Shown here in pieces: positions 55,424-62,529 of a stretch of 64,000 bases of DNA (positions are counted from its first letter, which is position 1; each line of letters opens with the position of its first letter). The notes below the pieces were generated by a model. The model had not been told where the DNA came from, made no database searches, and was given only the letters and a program-made list of their open reading frames with translations. The stretch comes from Devosia sp. Its GTDB lineage: Bacteria; Pseudomonadota; Alphaproteobacteria; Rhizobiales; Devosiaceae. The DNA lies in assembly GCA_028290665.1 (NCBI GenBank), contig JAQGJK010000026.1:26861-90860 (forward strand), written 5' to 3'. The position numbers were made by a program, and so were the translations under genes.

Positions 55424-56236
55424 ATGACCCATCTTCTGCTCGAATCCATGATCGTCGCCGCCATCGAGGCCAGCGTCGTCATCAACGCCATCTATTTATT
55501 GCCGATCGTCGCCGAGAATAAAGCCGATGGCTCACCGGTCACCGAGGCGGATGCAGCCGCGGAGGCGGTCATCATCACCCATCTCAAGAGTACCGGAATT
55601 CCATTCCTCGCCGAGGAAAGCGCCGTCGTCGATCAGGTTACCGGCGACAGATTTTTCTGCGTCGATCCGCTCGACGGCACCAAGGAATTCATCAAACGCA
55701 ATGGTGAGTTCACCGTCAACATCGCGCTGATCGAGAGTGGCCGGCCAACCCTCGGCGTCGTGCTCGCCCCGGCCACCGGGGAATTGTTCGCCGGTGGGCC
55801 GGACGGGGCGTTCACCGCGCTGCTGGTCGAGGGCACCCTTGGCGCTCGTACGGCACTCAAAGTTTCGCATGGCGGGCCGCTCAAGATCGTCGCCTCGCGT
55901 TCGCATGGGCATGCGGCCATGGCAAAGTTCTGTGACGTGATGGCGGTGGCCGAAGATGTTTCTATCGGCTCGTCGCTAAAGTTCTGCCTGCTGGCCCGTG
56001 GCGAAGCTCAGCTTTATCCGCGACTGACGCCAACCTGCGAGTGGGATACGGCTGCCGGCCAGGCGGTACTCGAAGCAGCCGGCGGCGTTGTCATCACGTT
56101 GGATGGCCAGCCATTGCACTACGGCAAGGGCGGTCGTCATCTTAACCCGTTCTTCATTGCGGCCAACGAATTACCGCTGGCCCGACGGGCAGCTGCTGAG
56201 TTAAGAACTCTCCTGCCGGAAGCAACACTCAGCTAA
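55424..56236 (+). CDS. cysQ: 3'(2'),5'-bisphosphate nucleotidase CysQ
   Basis: Li-sensitive, Mg-dependent phosphatase that removes the 3' phosphate of PAP/PAPS in sulfur metabolism. The 270-residue protein shows FLAEES, DPLDGTKEFI, SRSH and CEWDTAAGQAVLEAAGG, the metal-binding motifs of the inositol monophosphatase superfamily. The length is normal. It follows nadC by 63 bp. It could also act as an inositol phosphatase, but the DGTKEF and WDTAAG context favours CysQ. Confidence 0.94.
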   Translation: MTHLLLESMIVAAIEASVVINAIYLLPIVAENKADGSPVTEADAAAEAVIITHLKSTGIPFLAEESAVVDQVTGDRFFCVDPLDGTKEFIKRNGEFTVNIALIESGRPTLGVVLAPATGELFAGGPDGAFTALLVEGTLGARTALKVSHGGPLKIVASRSHGHAAMAKFCDVMAVAEDVSIGSSLKFCLLARGEAQLYPRLTPTCEWDTAAGQAVLEAAGGVVITLDGQPLHYGKGGRHLNPFFIAANELPLARRAAAELRTLLPEATLS

Positions 56237-56313
56237 CTACTGCATAGCTTCATTGCGGCTGCCCACCTTGCGCCACAGCTGACCGGTATATATATGCCCG
56301 TCATATTCTGGTT

Positions 56314-56325
56314 GAGCATATGCTC
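56314..56325. promoter_or_regulatory. Palindrome upstream of the PadR regulator
   Basis: GAGCATATGCTC is a perfect 12-bp palindrome ending 16 nt before the padR-type start, just after an AT-rich TATATATATG patch (56286-56296) suitable for a -10. A self-binding PadR operator is plausible given the repressor-first operon, but the sequence is not the ATGT-N8-ACAT type. Confidence 0.4.
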
Positions 56326-56341
56326 GCGCGAGACCCCCTAG

Positions 56342-56893
56342 ATGAACGTCAAGACGCTCTGCCTCTCGATCCTTTATGAGGGTGAGGCGACAGGTTATGA
56401 AATCCGCCGCCTTTCGGTTGAGGGCGAGTGTTCGTATTTCGTCGAGGCGAGTTTCGGCTCGATTTACCCGGCGCTGGCAAAACTTGAACTCGAACAACTG
56501 GTTACCAGTCGGGTCGAGCAGCAGGACGGCAAGCCGGCGAAAAAAGTTTATGCCATTACCGATGCCGGCCGGGCCGCGTTCATCGATGCCCTGCACGAGC
56601 CGCTCTCCGAGGAAGTGTTCCGCAGCCCCTTCCTGTTGTTCGCGCGCTTTGCACACCTGCTGCCGGCCGAGATCGTCCGGGCGCGGGTGGAAGAACATCT
56701 GAGCCGCATCGGCGATGGCAAGCAACACATGGTTTCGGCACTGGAAAAGCATGGTGCGCATGCGCCGGATGCTTGGGTGATCCGCTACGGACTTGCCACC
56801 ATAGAAGCAGCTGAAAAACATCTTAAATCACATATGTCGGAATTGATTGCGATGGCTGGGTCGGCCGCGGTCACCAAAGACGCAGCCGAGTAA
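56342..56893 (+). CDS. PadR-family transcriptional regulator
   Basis: A 183-residue winged-helix repressor. The N-terminal domain MNVKTLCLSILYEGEATGYEI is the PadR motif, followed by YPALAKLELEQLVTSRVE and KKVYAITDAGRAAF (wing), then a helical C-terminal dimerisation region (VirulenceAct type, about 90-180). It heads the PadR-adaptor-pump operon with 12 bp to the adaptor, so it probably represses it until an inducing drug or phenolic binds. No good ribosome site precedes ATG 56342. Confidence 0.92.
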   Translation: MNVKTLCLSILYEGEATGYEIRRLSVEGECSYFVEASFGSIYPALAKLELEQLVTSRVEQQDGKPAKKVYAITDAGRAAFIDALHEPLSEEVFRSPFLLFARFAHLLPAEIVRARVEEHLSRIGDGKQHMVSALEKHGAHAPDAWVIRYGLATIEAAEKHLKSHMSELIAMAGSAAVTKDAAE

Positions 56894-56905
56894 CGGGACT
56901 TTTCC

Positions 56906-58153
56906 ATGCGCGCATTATTTTCATACGGTCTGGCGTTCATCATCATCCTCGGCGTCGGCGCGTGGCTGGCAACTGGCACTTTCGTGCAGGGTGGCAAGGG
57001 GCCGGGCAATGGCGAAATGCCAGTGCTGGCGCTGGTCGAGGGTCAGGATGGGCCGGTGCATTCGGCGCTTGAGGGCACCGGAGTGCTCGCCGACCATCAG
57101 GAAGAATCCGAAATTGATCCGCACCTGACCATTGCTCAGCGTCAGGATGCAGTCGTCGGCGAGAGCGCCGAATTGCGCTCGGTGCGGGTCAAGACCTACG
57201 TTGCAAAGGCTTTTTCGCTCGAAGTGCCGCTTCGCGGTCAGACCAAAGCATTCGCCAGCGTCACCGCCGCCGCCGAAACGACCGGCACCGTCGCCACGGT
57301 CCTTGTCGCCAAGGGGCAGAAGGTCAAAACCGGCGAACTGCTGTGCACGCTTGATCAGGGCACGCGGCAGGCCGCGGTTGCGCAGGCCCAGGCTGGGTTC
57401 GCCCAGGCGCAGGCGTCGCTCTCAAGTGCCCAGGCGGATTTCGATACCAACGCCAAGCTCGTCGCGCAGGGCATTTCGGCGACCAACACGTCTCGCCCTT
57501 TCGAAGTCGCACTTGAAGCCGCCAAGGCGCAGGTTTCGGCGGCGCAATCGGGCCTCGATAACGCTACCGCCGAACTCAATCGCACCAGCATCTTCGCCAA
57601 AAGCGACGGCGTCGTGCAGGACCCGGTTGCTACCGTCGGGTCGATGCTGGCTGCCGGCCAGCCCTGCGCCACCATTGTGCAACTCGATCCCATGGTGTTC
57701 GTCGGCAACGTCCCGGAAGTCCGCATCGGCCTCGCCCGACTCGGACTCGATGCCAAGATCACGCTGATCAGCGGGCAGACTGCCGATGGCAAAGTGACTT
57801 ACATCTCGTCGCAGGCCGATGCGGCAACCCGCACTTTCCCCGTCGAAATCCAGATCCCGAACCCAAATGGTTCCCTGCTGGCCGGCGTTACCGCCACGGC
57901 CATCGTCAATCTCGGCAGTTCGCCGGCGCAGCTCCTGCCACAATCTGTCTTGACCCTCGACGATGCTGGCGTGCTTGGCGTGCGGGCCGTGCTGGACAGC
58001 AAAGTGCAGTTCTATCCCGTCACCATCATCAGTGACACGCGGGACGGCATCTGGGTGACCGGGCTGCCGATGTCGCTCGATATCATTACCGTTGGCCAGG
58101 ACTTCGTCCAGGCCGGGCAGACCGTCAACGCCAGTCCGGCTGAGGAAATCTGA
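56906..58153 (+). CDS. RND efflux pump periplasmic adaptor
   Basis: A 415-residue HlyD/AcrA-type membrane fusion protein. An N-terminal membrane anchor (about 5-26) lacks a lipobox Cys. A 70-residue acidic segment follows, then the lipoyl half VPLRGQTKA ... VAKGQKVKTGELLCTLD at about 105-155, a coiled-coil hairpin (about 150-235), the second lipoyl half with SDGVVQDPVATVGSMLAAG and the beta-barrel. ATG 56906 follows padR by 12 bp. It bridges the downstream pump to an outer-membrane channel not present here. Confidence 0.92.
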   Translation: MRALFSYGLAFIIILGVGAWLATGTFVQGGKGPGNGEMPVLALVEGQDGPVHSALEGTGVLADHQEESEIDPHLTIAQRQDAVVGESAELRSVRVKTYVAKAFSLEVPLRGQTKAFASVTAAAETTGTVATVLVAKGQKVKTGELLCTLDQGTRQAAVAQAQAGFAQAQASLSSAQADFDTNAKLVAQGISATNTSRPFEVALEAAKAQVSAAQSGLDNATAELNRTSIFAKSDGVVQDPVATVGSMLAAGQPCATIVQLDPMVFVGNVPEVRIGLARLGLDAKITLISGQTADGKVTYISSQADAATRTFPVEIQIPNPNGSLLAGVTATAIVNLGSSPAQLLPQSVLTLDDAGVLGVRAVLDSKVQFYPVTIISDTRDGIWVTGLPMSLDIITVGQDFVQAGQTVNASPAEEI

Positions 58154-58155
58154 TC

Positions 58156-61100
58156 ATGCTCAATTTGATTGATCGCATCCTGCGGATGCCGCGTGTCGTC
58201 CTGACCGTCATGGCCCTGCTGCTGATCGCCGGGTTCGGGGCGTACACCTCGCTGCCCAAGGAAAGCTTTCCGGCAGTTGATTTCCCGTATTTCTACATTT
58301 CGGTCAGTCAGCCGGGCGTTTCACCAGCTGATGCGGACACCCTGCTGGCTCAACCGATCGAGGACCGCGTCAAGGAAATCGACGACCTCGTCAATTATTC
58401 GTCGACCTCTACGACCGGCCACGCCTCAGTCATGCTGGAGTTCGATGCGAACGCTGACGGCGATCAGGCCCTGGCCGATGTTCGTGCGGCGCTCGATGGC
58501 GTTTCGGCTGAACTCCCGGAAGACGCGACCGAACCCTCGGTCAACGAAGTGTCGTTCTCGAACATGCCGACCATGTCGGTGGCGATCTACGGCGACGTTC
58601 CCGAGCGCGCCCTGATCGAAAGCGCCAAGGCCCTGCAGAGCCGTCTCGAGGATATTGGCGACGTGCAGAGCGTCTCGATCTCGGGCGCCCGCGACGAACT
58701 GCTCGCCGTCACCATCGATATCGCCCGCCTCGAAGCTTATGGGTTGACCGCGGCCCAGTTATTCGACGCCCTGGCTAAAAACAACATGGTCGTTTCGGGT
58801 GGCACGCTCGACACCGGCAATGGCTCGTTCAACGTCCAGGTCCCCGGCCTGATCTCGACGGCCGCCGACGTTTACTCGCTGCCGATCAAATCGGACGGCA
58901 ACACCGTCGTGACCTTCGGCGACGTAGCGACCATTACCCGCACCTTTGCCGATGCGACACAGTTCGCGCACGTCAACGGTCAGCCGGCGATCACCCTCGG
59001 CATCATCAAGAAAATCGGCACCAACGTCATTTCTATCTCCGACGAGGTGCGGGCAGCGACCGATGAATTCACAGCAGCGTGGCCGGCGGGAGTCGAATTC
59101 AGCTTCCTCAATGACCAGGCCGATACGACCAAGAATCTCTACCGGTCGCTCGAGGCCGCCGTACTGACTGCCGTCGCGCTGGTGATGATCACCTGCGTCG
59201 CGACGCTTGGTTTCCGCCCGGCCATCATGATCGGTTTCTCGATCCCGATCTCGTTCATGATCGCGTTCCTCGTCGTCCAGATGCTGGGCATGACAGTGAA
59301 CATGATGATCATGTTTGGTCTGGTGCTGGCCGTGGGCGTGCTCGTCGATGATCCTATCGTGGTCGTCGAATACGCCGAACGAAAACTGATGGAGGGTGTT
59401 CCAAAGAAGGAAGCTTTCATCATGGCCGCCAAGAAGATGTTCGTGCCGGTGGTTTCCGCCACCTTCACGACGCTTGGCGCCTTCATCCCACTGCTGTTCT
59501 GGCCGGGCATCATCGGCAAGTTCATGAGCTATCTGCCGATCATCGTCATTATCGTGATGGTGGCGTCGCTGGTTTCGGCGCTGATCTTCATGCCGATCAT
59601 CGGCGGTATCATCGCTTCGACGCACATCGACGAGAAGGAAAAGGAAAAAGCCGACATCGTCATGTATCCCGACAAGTTCGACACCAAAAAGGTGCGCGGC
59701 TTGACCGGGATTTACGTGCGGATGCTCGACAAGCTGCTGCACTGGCCGATCCTGGTGCTGCCGATCGGCTTCGCCCTCGTGGCCTTCATTTTCGTATTCT
59801 ACATCCAGCATCCCACGGGCTTCGTCGCTTTTCCCGCCTCCGAGCCCGAGTTCGGCACGGTGTCGGTGGTGGCACGCGGCAATTACTCCCCGGGCGAAGT
59901 TCGCGACCTGCTAGTCGAAGTCGAGCAGGAAATCCTGCAGACCCCGGGCATCCAGGACTCCATCATGACCTTCTCGGGCGGCGGCGACATGTTCTCGTCC
60001 GCTGGCCCGCCGGATACCATCGGTCAGTTCCAGTTGCAGTTGCTGCCGTGGAAAGATCGCATTCCTGCAACCGAAATCTTTGACACCATCCGCGAGCGCG
60101 TTGCCCATATCTCGGGTCTCGAAGTTCAGATCGCGGCGCAGGAAAATGGTCCGCCTTCGGGCAAGGCTATCAGCCTGCGCGTCGAAAGCACCAGCTATGC
60201 CGATATCGAGCCGGTGGTCGCCAAGGTGCGCAACTACATCGAGACCGAACTTGGCGGTGCCATCGATGTCGAAGACGGCCGCCCGTCCCCCGGTATCGAT
60301 TGGGAAGTAACCATCGATCGGACCGAGGCCGCCAAATACGGTATCGGCGTGCGTGACCTCGCGCCCTATGTGCAGTTGGTGACGCAGGGCGTGAAGCTCG
60401 GCGACTACAAGGACCCCGCGGTAGAGGACCAGCTCGACATCCGGCTGCGGTTACCAGAAGCCGAGCGGACCTTCGATACGCTCGATGCACTGCGCATTAC
60501 CACTGCTCAGGGCTTGATCCCGGTGTCGAATTTCATCCAGCGCCGAGCAGTGCAGAAAGTCGCCAGCATCGCCCGTCGCAATGGCGTTTACGTGATGGAC
60601 GTTGCCGCCAATCTGCAGCCCGATCTCGTCGCCAGCGACAAGGTCGCGCAGCTCAAGGAATGGGCAGCGACCCAGACTTTCCCGGCTGGCGTCAACATTG
60701 CTTATGGCGGTGCCGACGAGCAGATCGGCGATACCAACACGTTTATCGTTGGCGCGCTGATTGCCGCTTTGGCGATGATCGCCGGTATCCTGCTGATCGA
60801 GTACAACAGCTTCTATCAGGTGTTCGTCACCCTCACGACGGTGGTGATGTCGATCGCCGGAGTCCTGCTCGGCATGCTGGCGACCGGGATGGCATTCTCG
60901 GCCATCATGACGGGGCTCGGTGTGGTGGCGCTCGCCGGTATCGTGGTCAAAAACGGCATCGTGCTGATTGACACCTATAACCATTACCGGCGCGACGATC
61001 ATGTCGAGCCGACCAAAGCCATGCTGCTAACCGCCGCCCAGCGTATTCGTCCGGTGCTGCTGACAGCGACGGTGACGGCCCTCGGCGTCATCCCAATGGC

Positions 61101-61488
61101 GATCAACATCGAGTTCGATTTCATCCGTCGTGAAGTCGTGCTCGGTGGCCTTGCCGGTTCGTGGTTCATCAATCTCTCGGCCGCATTGGTCTCGGGTCTG
61201 CTGTTCTCGACTCTACTGACCCTCATCATGGTGCCGGTGATGATCACCGCACCGACGGTGATCTGGCATCAGATCAAGTCAGTCGGTGGGTTCTTTGCCT
61301 GGGTGTTTGGTGGCATCGGGCGGATCTTCAGCTTCGGCCGGCGCAAGGTTGTCACCGCCGATGGCCTGACCGTCGAAATCCCCGAGGATTCCGATAGCAC
61401 TCGCCGCTATATCCTTGCGGACGGCACCGGCCTCGTCGAAACCGAAAAGAACGGCGTAACCGTGGTTTCGCGACAAGCCGCCGAGTGA
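58156..61488 (+). CDS. RND family efflux pump
   Basis: A 1110-residue inner-membrane proton antiporter, with 12 helices and two large periplasmic loops. The essential Asp pair is in VGVLVDDPIVVVE (TM4), the proton-relay Lys in AGIVVKNGIVLIDT (TM10). Typical AcrB-type pumps are about 1030-1050; the extra part is a 75-residue cytoplasmic tail after TM12, with a beta-like ADGLTVEIPEDS and ILADGTGLVETEKNG. It lies 2 bp after the adaptor. It is followed by a terminator. Substrate class unknown, PadR control suggests aromatic or toxic compounds. Confidence 0.93.
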   Translation: MLNLIDRILRMPRVVLTVMALLLIAGFGAYTSLPKESFPAVDFPYFYISVSQPGVSPADADTLLAQPIEDRVKEIDDLVNYSSTSTTGHASVMLEFDANADGDQALADVRAALDGVSAELPEDATEPSVNEVSFSNMPTMSVAIYGDVPERALIESAKALQSRLEDIGDVQSVSISGARDELLAVTIDIARLEAYGLTAAQLFDALAKNNMVVSGGTLDTGNGSFNVQVPGLISTAADVYSLPIKSDGNTVVTFGDVATITRTFADATQFAHVNGQPAITLGIIKKIGTNVISISDEVRAATDEFTAAWPAGVEFSFLNDQADTTKNLYRSLEAAVLTAVALVMITCVATLGFRPAIMIGFSIPISFMIAFLVVQMLGMTVNMMIMFGLVLAVGVLVDDPIVVVEYAERKLMEGVPKKEAFIMAAKKMFVPVVSATFTTLGAFIPLLFWPGIIGKFMSYLPIIVIIVMVASLVSALIFMPIIGGIIASTHIDEKEKEKADIVMYPDKFDTKKVRGLTGIYVRMLDKLLHWPILVLPIGFALVAFIFVFYIQHPTGFVAFPASEPEFGTVSVVARGNYSPGEVRDLLVEVEQEILQTPGIQDSIMTFSGGGDMFSSAGPPDTIGQFQLQLLPWKDRIPATEIFDTIRERVAHISGLEVQIAAQENGPPSGKAISLRVESTSYADIEPVVAKVRNYIETELGGAIDVEDGRPSPGIDWEVTIDRTEAAKYGIGVRDLAPYVQLVTQGVKLGDYKDPAVEDQLDIRLRLPEAERTFDTLDALRITTAQGLIPVSNFIQRRAVQKVASIARRNGVYVMDVAANLQPDLVASDKVAQLKEWAATQTFPAGVNIAYGGADEQIGDTNTFIVGALIAALAMIAGILLIEYNSFYQVFVTLTTVVMSIAGVLLGMLATGMAFSAIMTGLGVVALAGIVVKNGIVLIDTYNHYRRDDHVEPTKAMLLTAAQRIRPVLLTATVTALGVIPMAINIEFDFIRREVVLGGLAGSWFINLSAALVSGLLFSTLLTLIMVPVMITAPTVIWHQIKSVGGFFAWVFGGIGRIFSFGRRKVVTADGLTVEIPEDSDSTRRYILADGTGLVETEKNGVTVVSRQAAE

Positions 61489-61510
61489 TGGCCCTACCCA
61501 CTGGATACGC

Positions 61511-61537
61511 AAAGGCCCGCAGCGATGCGGGCCTTTT
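61511..61537 (+). terminator. Intrinsic terminator after the RND pump gene
   Basis: Stem AAGGCCCGC / GCGGGCCTT (9 bp) with loop AGCGAT and a short T-run. It lies 24 nt after the pump stop and separates that operon from the toxin-antitoxin pair. Confidence 0.85.
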
Positions 61538-61560
61538 CATTTGCCCCCCGTTCAGCTATT

Positions 61561-61577
61561 TTAGCTAAATTAGCTAA
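61561..61577. promoter_or_regulatory. Tandem TTAGCTAA palindromes, putative Phd operator
   Basis: Two perfect 8-bp palindromes TTAGCTAA at 61561-61568 and 61570-61577, nine bases apart, with a degenerate third (CAGCTATT) at 61553-61560. They end in the AAAGGAG ribosome site of the antitoxin gene. Paired palindromes just upstream are typical of Phd/YefM autoregulation. Confidence 0.6.
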
Positions 61578-61588
61578 AGGAGCCCGAG

Positions 61589-61828
61589 ATGAGTGAAGTG
61601 ACCGCCACCGACGCGAAGAACCGCTTTGGCCAGATGCTGGAAATGGCGCAGCGCGAGCCGGTGCATATTAAGAAGAATGGCCGGGACGTCGGTGTACTGG
61701 TCTCGCCCGAGGAATTTGTCCGCCTGCGCGAAGGACAGACCCCGCCCGGCCCCAACCCGTTGGTGATGGCTGCTCACGCGCGCAGCATCAAGCGCTGGGG
61801 CAAGGTTTACGAGGCGCTCGCGAAATAG
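61589..61828 (+). CDS. Phd/YefM-family antitoxin
   Basis: A 79-residue type II antitoxin. The N-terminal VTATDAKNRFGQMLEMAQREPVHIKKNGRDVGVLVS is the Phd/YefM DNA-binding and dimerisation domain; the last 30 residues would be the disordered toxin-binding arm. It is 3 bp upstream of the Doc toxin gene. Two TTAGCTAA palindromes overlap its ribosome site, consistent with autorepression. Confidence 0.9.
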   Translation: MSEVTATDAKNRFGQMLEMAQREPVHIKKNGRDVGVLVSPEEFVRLREGQTPPGPNPLVMAAHARSIKRWGKVYEALAK

Positions 61829-61831
61829 CCC

Positions 61832-62203
61832 ATGGACCGCATTTACATTACGCTTGAAGACGCTGTCGCCGTGCATGCCGAACAACTCCAACTCTATGGT
61901 GGGGCGTCGGGTATCCGCGACGAGGGGCTGATCCTCTCTGCACTGCTTCGCCCACAGACCGGATATTATAGCGACCTGATCGAGGAAGCCGCGGCGCTTT
62001 GGGAAAGCCTTGCGATGCATCATGGCTTCATCGATGGCAACAAGCGCGTGGCCTTTGCCTGCACGATGACTTTCCTCGACGTAAACGGGCTGGTTATCGA
62101 AGGCGATGAGGATGAAGCCATCGCCTTCATCTACGGTCATCTGGAAGCTGGCACATTCCGCAAGGATGTTCTCGATGCTTGGCTGCGAGCACACACGCCG
62201 TAG
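61832..62203 (+). CDS. Doc-family toxin (Fic/Doc fold)
   Basis: A 123-residue Doc-like protein with the catalytic motif HGFIDGNKR at 64-72 (His64, Phe66, Asp68, Lys71, Arg72). P1 Doc phosphorylates and inactivates EF-Tu; this one has the Doc form of the Fic motif rather than the AMP-transferase HPFxxGNGR. The pair with the Phd-like antitoxin and shared operon make toxin function likely. The gene is intact. Confidence 0.9.
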   Translation: MDRIYITLEDAVAVHAEQLQLYGGASGIRDEGLILSALLRPQTGYYSDLIEEAAALWESLAMHHGFIDGNKRVAFACTMTFLDVNGLVIEGDEDEAIAFIYGHLEAGTFRKDVLDAWLRAHTP

Positions 62204-62212
62204 CTTTAATCC

Positions 62213-62518
62213 CTACTCCCGCTCGGCCTTGCTCATGATATTGGCCAGCAACGCCGCAGCGGCAACACCGATGACGACCAGTTCGAGCACCAGCAGCCAG
62301 TTGGCGAGCCCGTCGCGAATGACCCACAGCAGCAGGCCGCCGACGATGAGATTGCCGGCGCCCCAATAGACATTGTTGACCGGCGAATCGAGTTTGGGCG
62401 GCCCACCCGTGAATGGCGACGGAAACCGCTTGCCGGCGACACCCTGCGTGAAATGTGGAATCCCGTTGACAAGGAATAGCGCCACCGGGATCGCTACGAG
62501 AAAATGCCACCACACCAT
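62213..62518 (-). CDS. Hypothetical small membrane protein
   Basis: A 101-residue protein with three hydrophobic segments (about 3-20, 50-66 and 72-92). Between the first and second lies a conserved-looking polar loop with GIPHFTQGVAGKRFPSPF and NNVYWGAGN, a pattern I have seen in unnamed bacterial membrane proteins. Function unknown. It is convergent with the Doc gene across 9 bp and 11 bp downstream of the ABC transporter. Confidence 0.7.
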   Translation of the reverse strand: MVWWHFLVAIPVALFLVNGIPHFTQGVAGKRFPSPFTGGPPKLDSPVNNVYWGAGNLIVGGLLLWVIRDGLANWLLVLELVVIGVAAAALLANIMSKAERE

Positions 62519-62529
62519 GCCGCGCTCCC

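Noticed and set aside
58759..59811. A 350-residue minus-strand His/Asp-rich frame inside the pump gene
   Set aside because: Shadow of the RND coding strand, lacks a ribosome site and any domain.
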